Below are positions 1 through 11,390 of a stretch of DNA of 64,000 bases, in pieces. Each line of letters starts with the position of its first letter. Position 1 is the first letter of the stretch. Both the position numbers and the translations under genes were made by a program. Origin of the DNA: Chondrus crispus (taxonomy: Eukaryota; Rhodophyta; Florideophyceae; Gigartinales; Gigartinaceae); assembly GCF_000350225.1 (NCBI RefSeq), contig NW_005179184.1:1-64000 (forward strand). Direction: 5' to 3'. The notes under the pieces are model-generated. The model did not search any database, was not told the origin of the DNA, and saw only the letters and a program-made list of their open reading frames with translations.

Positions 1-330
1 CCCCGACAAGGAGAAAGAGGGGACCGAGACCGTTCTCGGTTACCCCAACAGGTACAAAATGCGATAATGTACCTGCAAGACTGGGTAGAGGATCCGTACC
101 CTTTACCCACGGAGGGTCACGAAAGAGAGCCGACTCGCTTCGTCCCCCATATCCTGCGACGACCGGACGCCCCAGGTCAAGGCCCGGAAGTACCGGAGTA
201 CTTCGCCAAGGCCGCCGAGCCGCAGTGGGGGAATCGTCCCGACCCACGCGACCGGCTACCGGAAGAGGACCTGGCCGTCGATAGCCAGGAGGTTAGCTCC
301 GATAGCACGGGTAGTTCGAAAAAAGGGTAA
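1..330 (+). CDS. C-terminal part of a Gag-like frame of copy A (partial)
   Basis: The frame is open from the first base of the window to a stop at 330. It is hydrophilic and rich in proline, arginine and acidic residues, and ends in a Ser-rich tail. It lies about 140 bp upstream of the pol start, which fits the end of gag. I see no zinc knuckle in this portion. The identification is by position only, because the body of the protein is outside the window. Confidence 0.45.
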   Translation, partial: PRQGERGDRDRSRLPQQVQNAIMYLQDWVEDPYPLPTEGHEREPTRFVPHILRRPDAPGQGPEVPEYFAKAAEPQWGNRPDPRDRLPEEDLAVDSQEVSSDSTGSSKKG

Positions 331-470
331 AGACGGTTACGTACACGCGGTCGCGTGAGCCGTCTTTTCCCCACGAACTAGACCCGACCCCGCGTGCTCG
401 CCAAGGACACGGGGGGTATTGTCCGATAATACATCCCCCGCTTCCGGAGGCGGGCACGGGAGCTCCTGTA

Positions 471-3400
471 ATGCCGATACAGGAGGGAGCGCACGTCGAG
501 GCCTCCGAAGGCCCGACGTTAGGAGAACAAGACACCGGGACAGCCGACGTCCCGGTGAGGCGTAACGATGGCGACGGGGGCAAAGACGACCGAAAAGATT
601 CGGTCGACCCCCTGACTCCCGCGAGCCCAAGGTCGCCGGAGAGAGGTCCGTGTCGTACGGACTCGAGTAATCCGAGGGGCGTTACTGATCCGCGGACGCC
701 CCAAGGAAGGGGGAGAAGGAAACGCAAGCGGGGCCAGCACCGAAACCGAAGGCCCCGACGGAACGACCTCACCGATAAGGTCGCCCCGAAGGTTGTCGAC
801 GGCGTCATTTGCCTTATGACGTCGAAGATCTACAACGTCCTCGGCTCGATAGCCACAGAGGGAAATGCATTTAAACCCCGCACGATCGCTGTTGATACGT
901 GCTCGGGGTATAATCTGGTGAGGAAGGCCGACCTTCCCCCCGATTGGACGCGTTACGTCGTGCACGACGCACCTCTGCCACGATTGGCAGGCGCGAATAG
1001 CAACCCCCTCAAGCTTTCGGCCGTCGTCCGCCTGACGGTGCGGTTGAGGAACACGGTGTTCCGAATTCCGTTCGTAGTCGCGGACCAGCTCGCCGTGCCG
1101 GTCCTTCTCGGCACGGCCTTCATCGATACGCACGTGCGGTGTATCGACATCGAAGCTCAACGAATGGAGCTACGCCAAGGCGGTTCCGTCGCCATCTTTG
1201 ACGGAAAGGGGAAGTCGACTGCCCCTACCAGGCGACACGGGCGACACACGGGTCGGCCAGACGTACGCGAGGAGGCCCCGCAAGCGATCCGAATCGCCCG
1301 CTGGGTTACCATCCCCGCGATGTCACAAGCCCGCGTGCGTGTGACAACCGCGGGGAGGGGCCTCGTGTTCCTGGAACCCAAGCCCTCACTCCAACACCGA
1401 CATGGAGTGAGGCTGACGAATGGCGTCGCGGAGGTCCTACCGAATCAGACCTTCGACGTCATCGTCGCGAATTTCTCACGACGAGAAAGAAGGCTTTCGA
1501 AGCACACCGTCGTGGGATACGCGAAGCGCAACCCCCTCGCGATCCTCACTCCCGAACGTAAGGTCGCCGAGGGGATCGCGCACGCGCTACACCTGACCGA
1601 CTTGACCGACCAAGTCGGTGGGGTAGGAGTTGGCCGATCCAACTCCGACGATGAGACCACCACCGGGGGCAGGGGGGTCAAACCGGTCGAACGGTCACCT
1701 TTAGGCCAACCGACGGCGAGGGGTACTGTACTCCCCCAGCAAAAGGGTCCCGAAAATCCACCGATGGATTGGGAAAAAGAGATCGACCTGTCATACATCG
1801 ATGATGACAAGCGCCGTGGCCACGTGCTCGAGATGCTCCGTAAGCATTCGAGTCTGTGGAGCGGTGCGCTTGGAACGATCCAAGCCACGAAGCACCGCAT
1901 TCCCCTCGAACCGGGAACGAAACCGATTCGTTCCATGCCCTATCGGAAGGGCCCGGCCATGCGCGAAATGGTCGCGAAGGAGGTCAACAAGATGTTGAAC
2001 GCAGGGGTTATCGAACCCGCGAGCACCGAGTGGGCGTCCCCCGTGGTGCTCGTACCGAAGAAAGACGGCTCTCTTCGGTTCTGCGTGGACTACCGGCGTC
2101 TCAACGCGAAGACGGCAGCGGATTCGTACCCGCTGCCACGGATGGACGACTGCATCGACTCGTTAGGAGATGCAGCCGTCTTCACCACGTTGGACTGCAA
2201 TTCCGGTTATTGGCAGATCCCGGTCGCTCCGGAAGACCGGGATAAGACCACGTTTACGACGCACATGGGCACGTTTCGCCACTTGCGCATGCCGTTTGGA
2301 CTCAAAGGGGCACCGGCCACCTTCCAACGTGCGCTCGACATAATACTCTCCGGAGTCCGCTGGCAAATATGCCTCGTCTATCTCGACGACGTGATCGTGT
2401 TCTCCCGTACGCACGGAGAACACGCGAGGCATCTCGATACCGTCTTGAGCTTACTGCGGAGTTCCGGTATCTCCCTTAAGCTCAAGAAGTGCAGCTTCTT
2501 CCGACGGAAGGTGCACTACCTGGGGCACGTCATCTCCCCAGGCAAGTTGAGTGTGGCCGATACCGCGGCCGACGCTTTCAAGACGTTCACGTTCCCGAGG
2601 ACGTTGACGCAAGTGCGCTCGTTCCTCGGGGCGTGTAACGTATACCGCCGATTCGTTAAGGGGTTCGCTAAGATTGCGCGTCCTCTGACCGACATGACGC
2701 GCAAGGATTCGGATCCCGATTTCTATAACCCCACGGAGCTGCAACTTCAGGCGTTCGAGAACCTTAAGAAGTGCATGATCGCTCCGCCGATCCTCGCGTT
2801 GCCCCGGCACGGTCGTCCGTACATGATAGACACCGACGCGAGTGCCCACCAACTCGGCTGCACCTTACTTCAGGAGCACGAAGAGCCGAACGACTGGCGC
2901 CCCGTGGGGTATTGGTCGTACTCACTGTCCGATAGTGAGCGCAACTACAGCGCTACCGAACGCGAGTGCTTCGCCGTAGTGTGGGCCGTCCGCACACTAC
3001 GTCCGTACGTAGAAGGCACGAAGTTCACCGTACGGACGGACCATGACGCCCTCCGATGGCTCATGTCCCTCACCGAGAGTTCCGGAAGACTCACCCGGTG
3101 GCGGCTACGTCTGGCGGAATACGATTTCACCATTCAGTACCGCCCCGGACGCGTGCATCAGGTGCCCGATTCCCTGTCACGACTCGTGTCGCCGAAGGCC
3201 GCCGATGACCTTCGCTCCATTGTCGAGGTGGATGACGACATCCCCACTTTCGACGGGGGCACGACAGTTCGAGACGTATCGAACGAGCTCGCGGACCACG
3301 CTTGTACCGCGAGCTGTGATCATCAGGCCGTCCATGTCTTCGTAACGACACGGAATCAAGCCGAAGCCCGAACAAGGTCGCGCGCACGGACGCGCCACGA

Positions 3401-5051
3401 ACCGCGAGGTGACGACGAAGCCCCCGCTCTCCAAGGACCCAATTCGTTTTGGGAGGAGAACGACGAGTTCGACGCCGCCGACATCCAGCGCGCCGAAGAC
3501 CCCGAGGCCAGCGCGCTCGACTCCCCGGTCGCCCCACCGCAGGACGACCTTCCGGCCCCTCTTACGATAGAGGAGATAGCCGAGGAGCAACGCGTGGATG
3601 ACTTCTGCCAAACCGTTTTGGCACGACAGTCAGAGTCCCGGGACTCTGCGTTCTTCGAGGACCACCAAGGGGTGCTCAAGCGGAGACACCCCTTCGACCC
3701 TGATATCGTTCAGGTCGTGGTACCTCGGACGCTCCGCGCCAGGCTCCTTCGCCTGTGCCACAACCCGGCCATCGCGGGGCACCCGGGCCAGAACCGTATG
3801 TACTACGCACTTCGACGCGAGTACTACTGGCCCCACCTGGCTGCGGACGTCGCAGCCACGGTGCGAGGGTGTCGAACCTGCGCGATGAACCGGGTGAAGC
3901 TGAGGAAACATCTCAACCGATTGAGATTGTTTCCAGCTACGAGGCCCCTCGAGAGCCTCGCGATCGACATCTTGGGGCCGCTCCCCAAGACGAAGACAGG
4001 AAAACGGTTCCTGCTCGTGATCACGGACCGCTTCAGTAAGCTAACGCAAGTCGTTGCGCTCCGCACGATAACAGCGTACACGGTCGCAGTTGCGTTCTGC
4101 GACTCGTGGGTGTTCAAGTATGGCGTCCCTCGCACGTTGCTTTCGGACAACGGCCCTCAGTTTAATGCCAAGTTCTTCCACAGCACGTGCCGCGTTCTGG
4201 GGATAACGAATTTGTACACTTCGGCGTACCATCCCCAGACGAACGGGCAAGTCGAGCGTTATAACCGAACAATCGCCTCGATGCTGCGGAACTACGTGGG
4301 TGAACACCAGGACGACTGGGATGTGTACGTGGGGCCGCTTACGTATGCGTACAACTCCCACGTACATCGCACCACACGCACCACGCCGTTTGAGCTCGTG
4401 CTCAGCAGGCCACCGCCGGAGTTCTCTCTCCGACGGGCGGACGGCGACGCGCCCCCTTCCGATAGGGGGAACCAACGTGCCGAGTTCCTCAAGACCTTGG
4501 ATTCGACTATCCAGAAGGCCTACGGGAGCCTGCGCCGGACGCAGGCTCGCTACAAGCGCGACTTCGATAAGCGCATGCGACGTATTAATTCCCGGCTCCG
4601 TCCCGGAGAATACGTATATCTCAACCCCACCGATGGGGCTAAGACATCAAACAAGCTCGCTTCGCCCGCTGTCGGACCCTACCGCGTGCTCGCCAACGAC
4701 CGCCGAACCATCACGATCGATCGTGATGGGGTCACCGAGCGAGTCTCCGCCGACCGCTGCGTGTACGCGCCGTCTCCGATAGACGCGCCACGAGCAAGTA
4801 CGACGACCCCGGGAGACCTCGCCGATAAGGTCACCGCGGGGACGCAGTATGCCGTCGAACGGCTACTGAGACATCGAGTTATGGAAGATGGAACTACGGA
4901 GTTCCTCATCAAGTGGGCGGATTACGACGCGCCCACTTGGACTGCGCGGACTCACGTCCCGGAGGAGTTGGTGTCTCGTTACGCCCAACGCCTCCGGAGA
5001 CGTACCGGCAGAGACCTCACCCAAACCGTGAACGCGGACGTTCACGCTTAA
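471..5051 (+). CDS. pol: Pol polyprotein of chromovirus copy A
   Basis: This is a single frame of 1526 codons. It contains a retropepsin-like region (a DTCSG motif near residue 140), reverse transcriptase with the VDYRRLN block and the YLDD active-site box, RNase H, an integrase zinc-binding region, an integrase core with an LLSDNGPQF block and a YHPQTNGQVER block, and a C-terminal chromodomain (EFLIKWADYDAPTW). Chromodomains in this family are thought to steer integration towards marked chromatin. The ATG at 471 is the first in frame. The frame ends inside the stem-loop that precedes the purine tract. The element is described as a fossil; this frame looks whole. Confidence 0.9.
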   Translation: MPIQEGAHVEASEGPTLGEQDTGTADVPVRRNDGDGGKDDRKDSVDPLTPASPRSPERGPCRTDSSNPRGVTDPRTPQGRGRRKRKRGQHRNRRPRRNDLTDKVAPKVVDGVICLMTSKIYNVLGSIATEGNAFKPRTIAVDTCSGYNLVRKADLPPDWTRYVVHDAPLPRLAGANSNPLKLSAVVRLTVRLRNTVFRIPFVVADQLAVPVLLGTAFIDTHVRCIDIEAQRMELRQGGSVAIFDGKGKSTAPTRRHGRHTGRPDVREEAPQAIRIARWVTIPAMSQARVRVTTAGRGLVFLEPKPSLQHRHGVRLTNGVAEVLPNQTFDVIVANFSRRERRLSKHTVVGYAKRNPLAILTPERKVAEGIAHALHLTDLTDQVGGVGVGRSNSDDETTTGGRGVKPVERSPLGQPTARGTVLPQQKGPENPPMDWEKEIDLSYIDDDKRRGHVLEMLRKHSSLWSGALGTIQATKHRIPLEPGTKPIRSMPYRKGPAMREMVAKEVNKMLNAGVIEPASTEWASPVVLVPKKDGSLRFCVDYRRLNAKTAADSYPLPRMDDCIDSLGDAAVFTTLDCNSGYWQIPVAPEDRDKTTFTTHMGTFRHLRMPFGLKGAPATFQRALDIILSGVRWQICLVYLDDVIVFSRTHGEHARHLDTVLSLLRSSGISLKLKKCSFFRRKVHYLGHVISPGKLSVADTAADAFKTFTFPRTLTQVRSFLGACNVYRRFVKGFAKIARPLTDMTRKDSDPDFYNPTELQLQAFENLKKCMIAPPILALPRHGRPYMIDTDASAHQLGCTLLQEHEEPNDWRPVGYWSYSLSDSERNYSATERECFAVVWAVRTLRPYVEGTKFTVRTDHDALRWLMSLTESSGRLTRWRLRLAEYDFTIQYRPGRVHQVPDSLSRLVSPKAADDLRSIVEVDDDIPTFDGGTTVRDVSNELADHACTASCDHQAVHVFVTTRNQAEARTRSRARTRHEPRGDDEAPALQGPNSFWEENDEFDAADIQRAEDPEASALDSPVAPPQDDLPAPLTIEEIAEEQRVDDFCQTVLARQSESRDSAFFEDHQGVLKRRHPFDPDIVQVVVPRTLRARLLRLCHNPAIAGHPGQNRMYYALRREYYWPHLAADVAATVRGCRTCAMNRVKLRKHLNRLRLFPATRPLESLAIDILGPLPKTKTGKRFLLVITDRFSKLTQVVALRTITAYTVAVAFCDSWVFKYGVPRTLLSDNGPQFNAKFFHSTCRVLGITNLYTSAYHPQTNGQVERYNRTIASMLRNYVGEHQDDWDVYVGPLTYAYNSHVHRTTRTTPFELVLSRPPPEFSLRRADGDAPPSDRGNQRAEFLKTLDSTIQKAYGSLRRTQARYKRDFDKRMRRINSRLRPGEYVYLNPTDGAKTSNKLASPAVGPYRVLANDRRTITIDRDGVTERVSADRCVYAPSPIDAPRASTTTPGDLADKVTAGTQYAVERLLRHRVMEDGTTEFLIKWADYDAPTWTARTHVPEELVSRYAQRLRRRTGRDLTQTVNADVHA

Positions 5052-5062
5052 GGGGGGGGCCG
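5028..5062 (+). promoter_or_regulatory. Stem-loop plus polypurine tract 1 of copy A
   Basis: An inverted repeat, GTGAACG and CGTTCAC around a four-base loop (5028-5045), lies just before AAGGGGGGGG (about 5051-5060). It overlaps the last codons of pol. In LTR elements a purine tract primes plus-strand DNA synthesis and normally touches the 3' LTR. Here the 3' LTR is 4.3 kb further on, next to a second tract of the same design. Confidence 0.6.
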
Positions 5063-5063
5063 T

Positions 5064-8000
5064 CAACCGCTCCTTCGCGGATTAACCCCAGCCTGCACGA
5101 ACAGACTAAAACGGGAAGCGAAGGAGGTCGGCGGACCCTATCGGAGGGTCACAGCCGGGGACGCGTTCAAGTCAAGTCGTCTTGACTTCTCGGACGTCAA
5201 GGACGCGAGACATAAGAACAGGACAGTACGAACTGCCTGAAAAAATGTTGGGCCCTCGTAATGACCGACATTACGAGGACCGCGAAACCCGGTTCGGATC
5301 GGAAAAGTCGGACGACCCCCCCCGAACAGGATTGCCGGACGATCCGTTAAGTCCAGCAACCACGGCGAGGAGGGGCGCCCGACGAACAAAGAGATCAACA
5401 GTGGGATCACGAGGGCCCTCGGTGGGAAGAGTAAGCGACCAAGAATGCCCGTCGCTTTGGTCTCGGTATAACCGAGAAGGGGGAGGCTCACGTCGAGCTT
5501 TCAATCAGCATCCGCGTCGGAGAGCCCGGCAGAAGACCGGATCATGACCCTCCCGGTGTGGATCGTGGGCGAGAAAGCGCGCAAAACGCGTCGGCAGATG
5601 CGCAGACGAGCAAGGCTGCATTCCCCACAGCAGTGGCCAGGATAGTTAAGGAAGGAGGGGTAAGCGAAAGCAACTCAGCCTGAGGGGCACCAGTATATGC
5701 GCACAGACGCGAGACACCCCAAAACCGCCGCCGACACATGCCCCATAATACGGAAAATTACGGGGGATGAGAACGTGGCACGTGAGCGAGTGCGCGCCAT
5801 GCTCCAACACCGGTTGCGTCATCACCAAATCACCCCGCCACCACCCCCAGAATATATCGAAAAAATTAACGGGGCAATTACACCTGCACGCGCATGGCGT
5901 ATGGAGATACTGTACGCCGGGCGACAAGCAAGAGCAAACCAGGACGGCGCTGCCCGAGGGTACAAAGAATGCCCGCGTGAGGGTACACACGTCACACGCC
6001 CCCCCGACCGTAAAGGGAGGCGGGCGTGTGACGGAATCGTATGCCCGCATCGAGCGGATGCCTCGAAATCCCGACCCACGACACGCCGCCCGAGCGGCAT
6101 TATCCCTCTATCCGCCTACACGCGCGGCCACGGACGAAGGGAAGGCGAACGTGAGCCACTTGCGCGCTTACGCGCCCCCGCCGCCCAAGACAAAGGGCTC
6201 CGAAGGGCGCGATACCACGACAGCCTCCGCTACTGACCACTCCATTCGCGGCATCATGGGGACGCACTCCGAATGCGAAGCACACAACGCGATCGCGTAT
6301 TCGAGAACGCAACACGCGGTCGCCACGCACGCAAGCCAAACGCGACGCCTATCCCCCCTTTTTTTCCCCTTTCAACGGTACTAAATCTGACATCCTGTTC
6401 TGTGCGCGCCGCAGGGACCAAGAGAAGATCGTTCGCTACCGCCGACCATGGTCGCCGCGAGAAATTCTGCGCACCGCGCGCCCGCGTACGAGACGACCAG
6501 GAGGGGCGGGAGCACCGCCCGAGCAAGCCCCCCCGGGAGACAAGTCGAAGATTGATGAAACGCACAACCCACAGCCCAAACGTCGAGGACGTCATAGGGG
6601 CTTCGACCGTCGAGGAGAAAGTCGCATTGCACCATGCGTTGGATGCCTCGGGAGGCTCCACCAGCGGTATGCCGGCGGCATAAATTGAGATCTGTGGAAG
6701 CCCTCGTCGCAACAGCGTTCGGCGATCGACCCAATTGCGTCATCGATACAAGAGCAAGGACTCCCGCGCACAAGTACCGCCCCCGTCAGCCGCGAAAAGG
6801 CCGATATGACCGTTCCCCCTCCGTAGCCACTAGTCGCTGTACCCACAGGGCCACGCACTCAACCTCTACGAGAGCACAAAGCGCCCTGTAAGGACGCACG
6901 GAGAAGGGAGCATCAGGGAACTACTGCCGGCTCGAACGACGACGTTCGAGTCGCCCCCCTCGGGCACTGGAGGGAACATCGGGAGTAATTATGATAGCAA
7001 GGAAGGAACGCAGGCAGAGATTCACGGCCTGCACAGCTGCCCCAGGGACGACCCCGCCCCGGCGCATGTCGCTCTCGGCACGCGAAGAATAGAACCGGGC
7101 CGGCGCCCCCACAGCGAAGGGAGCTCATTCGATGCCTCCCCGCGGTCGGGGCGTGACCACGATCTCAGCCCGGGCCATACCTTCGAAGGGACGAAGGGAG
7201 ACGCATTCGACAATGCCGTGCCCCATGGACCTCTCAGGATGTGGTGGCGCCAACGCCCATTCCCGGCTCGTGCCCTAGCCGAGAAGGGTGCACGAGCCGG
7301 TCGGCGACCCGGAACGCGAGCGTTCCCGGAGACATAGTACCGTAAGATGAATGTCTCACGGCCGGGGGAGGACGAGACGCATTTCGACAGAAGGGGACGA
7401 GCATGCACACCCCCGCCTCCACGCGCAAGAAGGCATGAGAGGTAGACAACGGGGACGCGTCTCCGTTCGCGACGCGCTGCAGGGAAGACTTGGCACCCCG
7501 GAGAACCGGCGGCGTCGCGTTCAAGAGCGAAACAGAAGAAGGGGGAAGGGGTCAACACGTGTACGCGTGTGCCCCTGGGATGAAGCACAACACGCGAAAT
7601 ATACCGAGGCCGCACCGCAGCTTGTGTTGAAAATTTCGCAAGAAAACATTTTCGCGGGAAACATTTTTGGGCAATTTTTTTGGGCAATTTAATCGAGAGC
7701 ATAGGGCAGTCGCTGGAGCGTGCGCGGACAAAAACGCCTCTGTGTCCGTCCGTCCGCGTCACGTGCGGTAACTACAGTACGACGCGTGCGGCGCGCGTCT
7801 GTGAAACCATCATGTCTCTAAACTGCGCAAGTACGGTTTGGATTTTGTAACGAGATGCATCCGCCCGCGCTGCCCCACTGCGCGCTCGTGCCGCTGCGCT
7901 CCTACATCACGCGCGGCCCCTCTTCGAGCGTCCTCAGCTCGCTCTGCGTGCCGCCGACTACGCGTGGGCTATTCGATTACTTCCCGTCCCCCCCCCGAAA

Positions 8001-9336
8001 CTATTTTCGCGAAGCGCAACGAGCTGTTTGGCATCGACGCCGATACCTACCTCGCTGACCCATCAGACGGACCACGCAACCGAACACCGAGGAGGACATC
8101 CTCCTTGAGGACGTCATCAGATGCAGCGACGCTCCGACGCACCCAACGTCGCACAATTGCGCGCCTTTGGCCCCTACACGACGCGCTGCCACACCACAAA
8201 CGCGCAATTCCCCTGATCGACACCGTTGACCGTCAACCGCCGGAGGGCGACTGCGTCGTCACCACAATCCCCTACGTCTCGCCCAGTCTCCCGTCACCGT
8301 GCTGGCGGCGGCCCAGAGCCGATCCGCTGCAAACAAGAGAGAGGAGAGGTCACTGGAAAGGACAGTGATTTCCGCACGGGTGGTTTGGGGAAACGAAACG
8401 CCGACGAGACGAACGTTGTCGAAGACCGCGACGCGTGACGCAGCGTCGAACCCCCTTAGCAGCGGAACCCGTGACAAGACGGAGAAGGGCCAGAAAACTG
8501 AACCGTCGAGACCGTACATAATACTGTGCGAGGATTCGGGAATCGCGCCGACGGTAAAACGGCTATCGTGGAGAAGGGAGCTCCGTCCGACGCGTAACCC
8601 ACCTGCGAAAACAAAACGAGCGGGTCGCCATCGCCGCGGATGGGGGAAGAGTGTATGGCAATACGAGGATGCTGGGACTGTCATAAAATAACGCACGGAC
8701 GAGGCCACGGGCATTGCGAGGAATGCGGTGGGAAAACGTGCGGTATCCGGGGCACCCCGACAATCGCGTACGAGTTCGGGACGAGTACATGGAACGGATC
8801 GGTGACGCCTTCTCGCAACGGAAAGCGGGACGCACGACTGCACGGGCACGGCTGTCGAATCGGCAAGGCAGGGGGGAGTGAACAAAGAAGGACATAACTG
8901 GTCAGGCAACGGAGCCCCTTCTCACGCCACCCTGGACGAAGATAGAAAGCGAGGATCAGAGGGGAAGGAGACGGAAGGATTACGAGAAGTCTTCACGGAC
9001 TAGAGACAGGACGGAGGCGCGGACGGAAGCACCAAGACAGTCCCTCTCAATGTGGCTCGATGGTAACGAGAGGAGCTGGGGTGGACGTTGGCGAAGTGGA
9101 TTGGCTACGGTGTCAAGGAAAACAGGGGAAGCACGTCGGGAAGGAAAATCACCAGAGTAAGGGAGGAGAGATCAGCACGCGCGCGAAGGAGCACGGGGCG
9201 AGACGCCGAGAATACCCCCCCAGAGAGCGGAGTCGTGGTAAGGAGCGGACGGGACCGTATGGAGGACGCGGTTAGACATGGCTCACGCTCTACAAGCACC
9301 CGTGGACGCGGACGTCCCCGCTTAAGGGGGGGGCCG
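5064..9336 (+). other. Extra 3' region of copy A between the two purine tracts
   Basis: About 4.3 kb of GC-rich DNA separates the end of pol from the 3' LTR. Open frames of 130-250 codons exist on both strands (for example 7022-7762 and 8259-8909, minus), but their composition is biased, none shows a domain I recognise, and I do not call them genes. A short stretch near 5840-5870 resembles 32,660-32,690 of copy B, so at least part of this region is shared by the family. It ends with a second stem-loop and purine tract that keeps the last pol-like codons (V-D-A-D-V-P-A-stop). Confidence 0.55.
9302..9336 (+). promoter_or_regulatory. Stem-loop plus polypurine tract 2 of copy A
   Basis: GTGGACGCGGACGTCCCCGC, a near-palindrome, is followed by TTAAGGGGGGGGCCG and then directly by the TGTAGTATAA start of the LTR. 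This is the expected place for the plus-strand primer. It has the same layout as the tract at 5028-5062. Confidence 0.65.
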
Positions 9337-10002
9337 TGTAGTATAACCCCCCCTGGGGCTTTATTTTAGATTAGATCAACTCAGAATCGGATCGGTTACT
9401 GTAGGGCTCGATGCTCTACAGTACCACCACGTGTACCCCCAAGTACAGGGGGGCACGTGTACACGTGTACGCGCGGAACGAAGAGCGCGCACACACGTGT
9501 ACTGTCAGCCCCGATGGCTGACAGTATTACAGTGTCGACCGACCGCTACAGTACGTCGCTACAGTACATCGGTACTGTACTATTATGATAGGTTATTATG
9601 TACATTAAATATGGAGCGGACCGGCGGCGGTGGAGGAGGACAAGCACGGACTTGTCACCCACCGACCGTCAAGGTCCGACTTCCCGCTGATTCTAAGGTA
9701 GCGTTCGCTAACTACCTTAGAGCGGCACCGAGCGCGGGTTGAGGACGCGCGCGGTACGCCCACGAGCCGGCTCCGCCTCCGCCCGTCGGTACTGGATCGT
9801 TACCCAGTACCGCGCCGGGGCGTCGAGGCGTCGAACCGCTCGCGCGTACCGGCGTCCTCCCCGTTCCCGCTCTACCACGCTACCCGGGCCCGCTGCCCGG
9901 TGCCGTTAGCTGGTGTCACGCTTCACCCCCGTCTTCCCGTTCGGACGGGGTCTACGTCGAGCTGTGCATACACCCCTCTCCGTTGGGGGTGTTTATGCTA
10001 CA
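9337..10002 (+). repeat. 3' LTR of copy A
   Basis: A 666 bp repeat starts TGTAGTATAA and ends TTTATGCTACA. It touches the purine tract on its left. Closely similar copies lie at 33,953-34,636, at 38,796-40,468 (interrupted) and inverted at about 40,490-41,009. A TATTAAATATGGAGCGGACC block near 9600 is shared with the other copies. Confidence 0.85.
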
Positions 10003-10672
10003 CCGGCTCGTCACGACAATGACTCTTGCTCCTGCGTGGCGGGTTCTTCTTCGAACTCTTAGACTTGGAACTCCGCTGTCCAGCGGCCTTGTTCTTCTTC
10101 GATCGACGGTCGCCTTCTCGACCCGTAGGGAGCGGCTCTTGGTCCGGTTCTTGCGGCGGTTGGCCAGTGGCCTGCTCAAGGTCCTTGAGACTATGCGCGG
10201 CGCGGTCGAACCTGTCGTCGATGCTGGTTCTAAATTTACCTAAGGACTCCAAAGCTTGATTGGCGTTGCGCCTTGCGTCCTTGACTGAAAGTTTCAACGA
10301 AGCTAGGACCTCCGGCTCCAGGCCGTTGGTCGCATCACCTCGATTCTTCTCGACGAGATACAAGCGAGCTGTCAGCTCTCCCAACAGTGTGTGGAACTCG
10401 GATGTTTGCAACTCCAGTTGTTTCCGTACGAGGGCTAATTCAGTCCTGAAATTTTTCATCATCTCTTGGCGAATTTCCTCGCCCATCTTCTGGAACCTGT
10501 AGAATAGGGTATCGTTGTCGGCTTCAATCCCCGTCGGGGATTTTTGAACTTCTGGATCCGTGACCGTATTGGCCTGGCTTCGGGTGCGAGGACCTCGCGG
10601 GATCCTCGACGCCCTCGCCGATTCACTTCTGCTCGGCCCGGGACCGAAGTCCCCGGGTGGGGTCGTAGACAT
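10003..10672 (-). pseudogene. Gag-like fragment of relic G1
   Basis: The frame begins with an ATG at 10,672 and shares long stretches with the G2 gag (for example ALVRKQLELQ and SLGKFRTSIDDRFDRAA). It has a helical, probably coiled-coil middle and a Lys/Arg/Ser-rich tail. No function is implied beyond the Gag of a gypsy-type element; only the first part is present. Confidence 0.65.
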
Positions 10673-11390
10673 AGTCCGTCACAAATGAACGAACCTAAAC
10701 AAAACAAAAAATAGAAAGCAAATGCTACAACACCTAGAAGAACTACTCGTCCCAGAGACCACTTCTGTAGTCTCTTTTTAGGTCGTGTCTCCTGTACACT
10801 AATTCTAGGTCGGGAGACCACTTATGTAGTGCAATACGCCTGTCAGGCAAAGACCGAGGACCGATGGTCCAACAACGGCAAAAACAACAAAAGGGACAAC
10901 TGCCGACGGCACAGCGCTACGGAGCGTCGGACTCTCCCTTCTCCGTTTAAACGAGCTTGCGACTCGTAGTAGCTCGGATCTCTGAGGGGGCACAGAGAAA
11001 TAGCACGGGCCGGGATCGGTGTGGTAGAGACTTGCGAAGAGAATAGCTCGACGATTGTGGGGAGGGGCGTGTACGTAGGGTACCCCGGTTCCAGTGGTTG
11101 TAAGGCCAAATCTCGTTGAGCGTCTTCGACACCTTGTATCGCGACAAGGCCTTCGACGGGGCATCGCAACGCAGCCCGACGCGATGAAATGAACGTAGCA
11201 GCGCTACACCACTGCCCGATGACTCGAAACACCTTCACCGGTTCGGTTGCAACCAATACCGATGTTACCAACACTGACTTACACACACGTAAAGCCCTTA
11301 AAGGGAGACGTCGTCGCAATAGTCTCCGACGGAAATAGGTCACAGTAGCAGTGCTACGACAGCGTGTCGCCCGATGGCAAGGACACCAAC
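10003..11390 (-). mobile_element. Gypsy relic G1: gag start, primer site and LTR fragment
   Basis: On the minus strand this holds part of an LTR (11,390 to 10,824, ending GCACTACA), a presumed primer-binding site beginning TGG (about 10,802-10,823), and the first part of a Gag-like frame (10,672 to 10,003). The gag closely resembles that of element G2 at 25,995-27,179. The LTR part is cut by the DNA transposon at 11,391 and the gag by chromovirus copy A at 10,002. It is a fragment. Confidence 0.75.

Larger units (their letters stand above)
1..10002 (+). mobile_element. Ty3/gypsy chromovirus, copy A (5' end outside window)
   Basis: This is an LTR retroelement of the chromovirus type. Its 5' LTR and most of gag lie left of the window. 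Parts in order are the end of a Gag-like frame (1-330), a long pol frame (471-5051), a stem-loop and purine tract (5028-5062), about 4.3 kb of extra sequence (5064-9336) ending in a second stem-loop and purine tract, and the 3' LTR (9337-10002). The pol frame looks whole. Immediately right of the LTR lies the gag of an opposite-strand gypsy relic, so copy A inserted into that older element. Assignment to Ty3/gypsy rests on the order protease, reverse transcriptase, RNase H, integrase, chromodomain. Confidence 0.85.

Noticed and set aside
519-4912. Many frames opposite or overlapping the copy A pol
   Set aside because: They are shadows of a well-supported reading frame with clear domains.
7022-8909. 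Long minus-strand frames in the extra region of copy A
   Set aside because: Biased composition in GC-rich DNA, no recognisable domain, and no clear match to the antisense frames of copy B.
10802-10823. A tRNA gene fragment beside the G1 LTR
   Set aside because: Only 18-20 bp match a tRNA-like 3' end, and the position next to an LTR end fits a primer-binding site.
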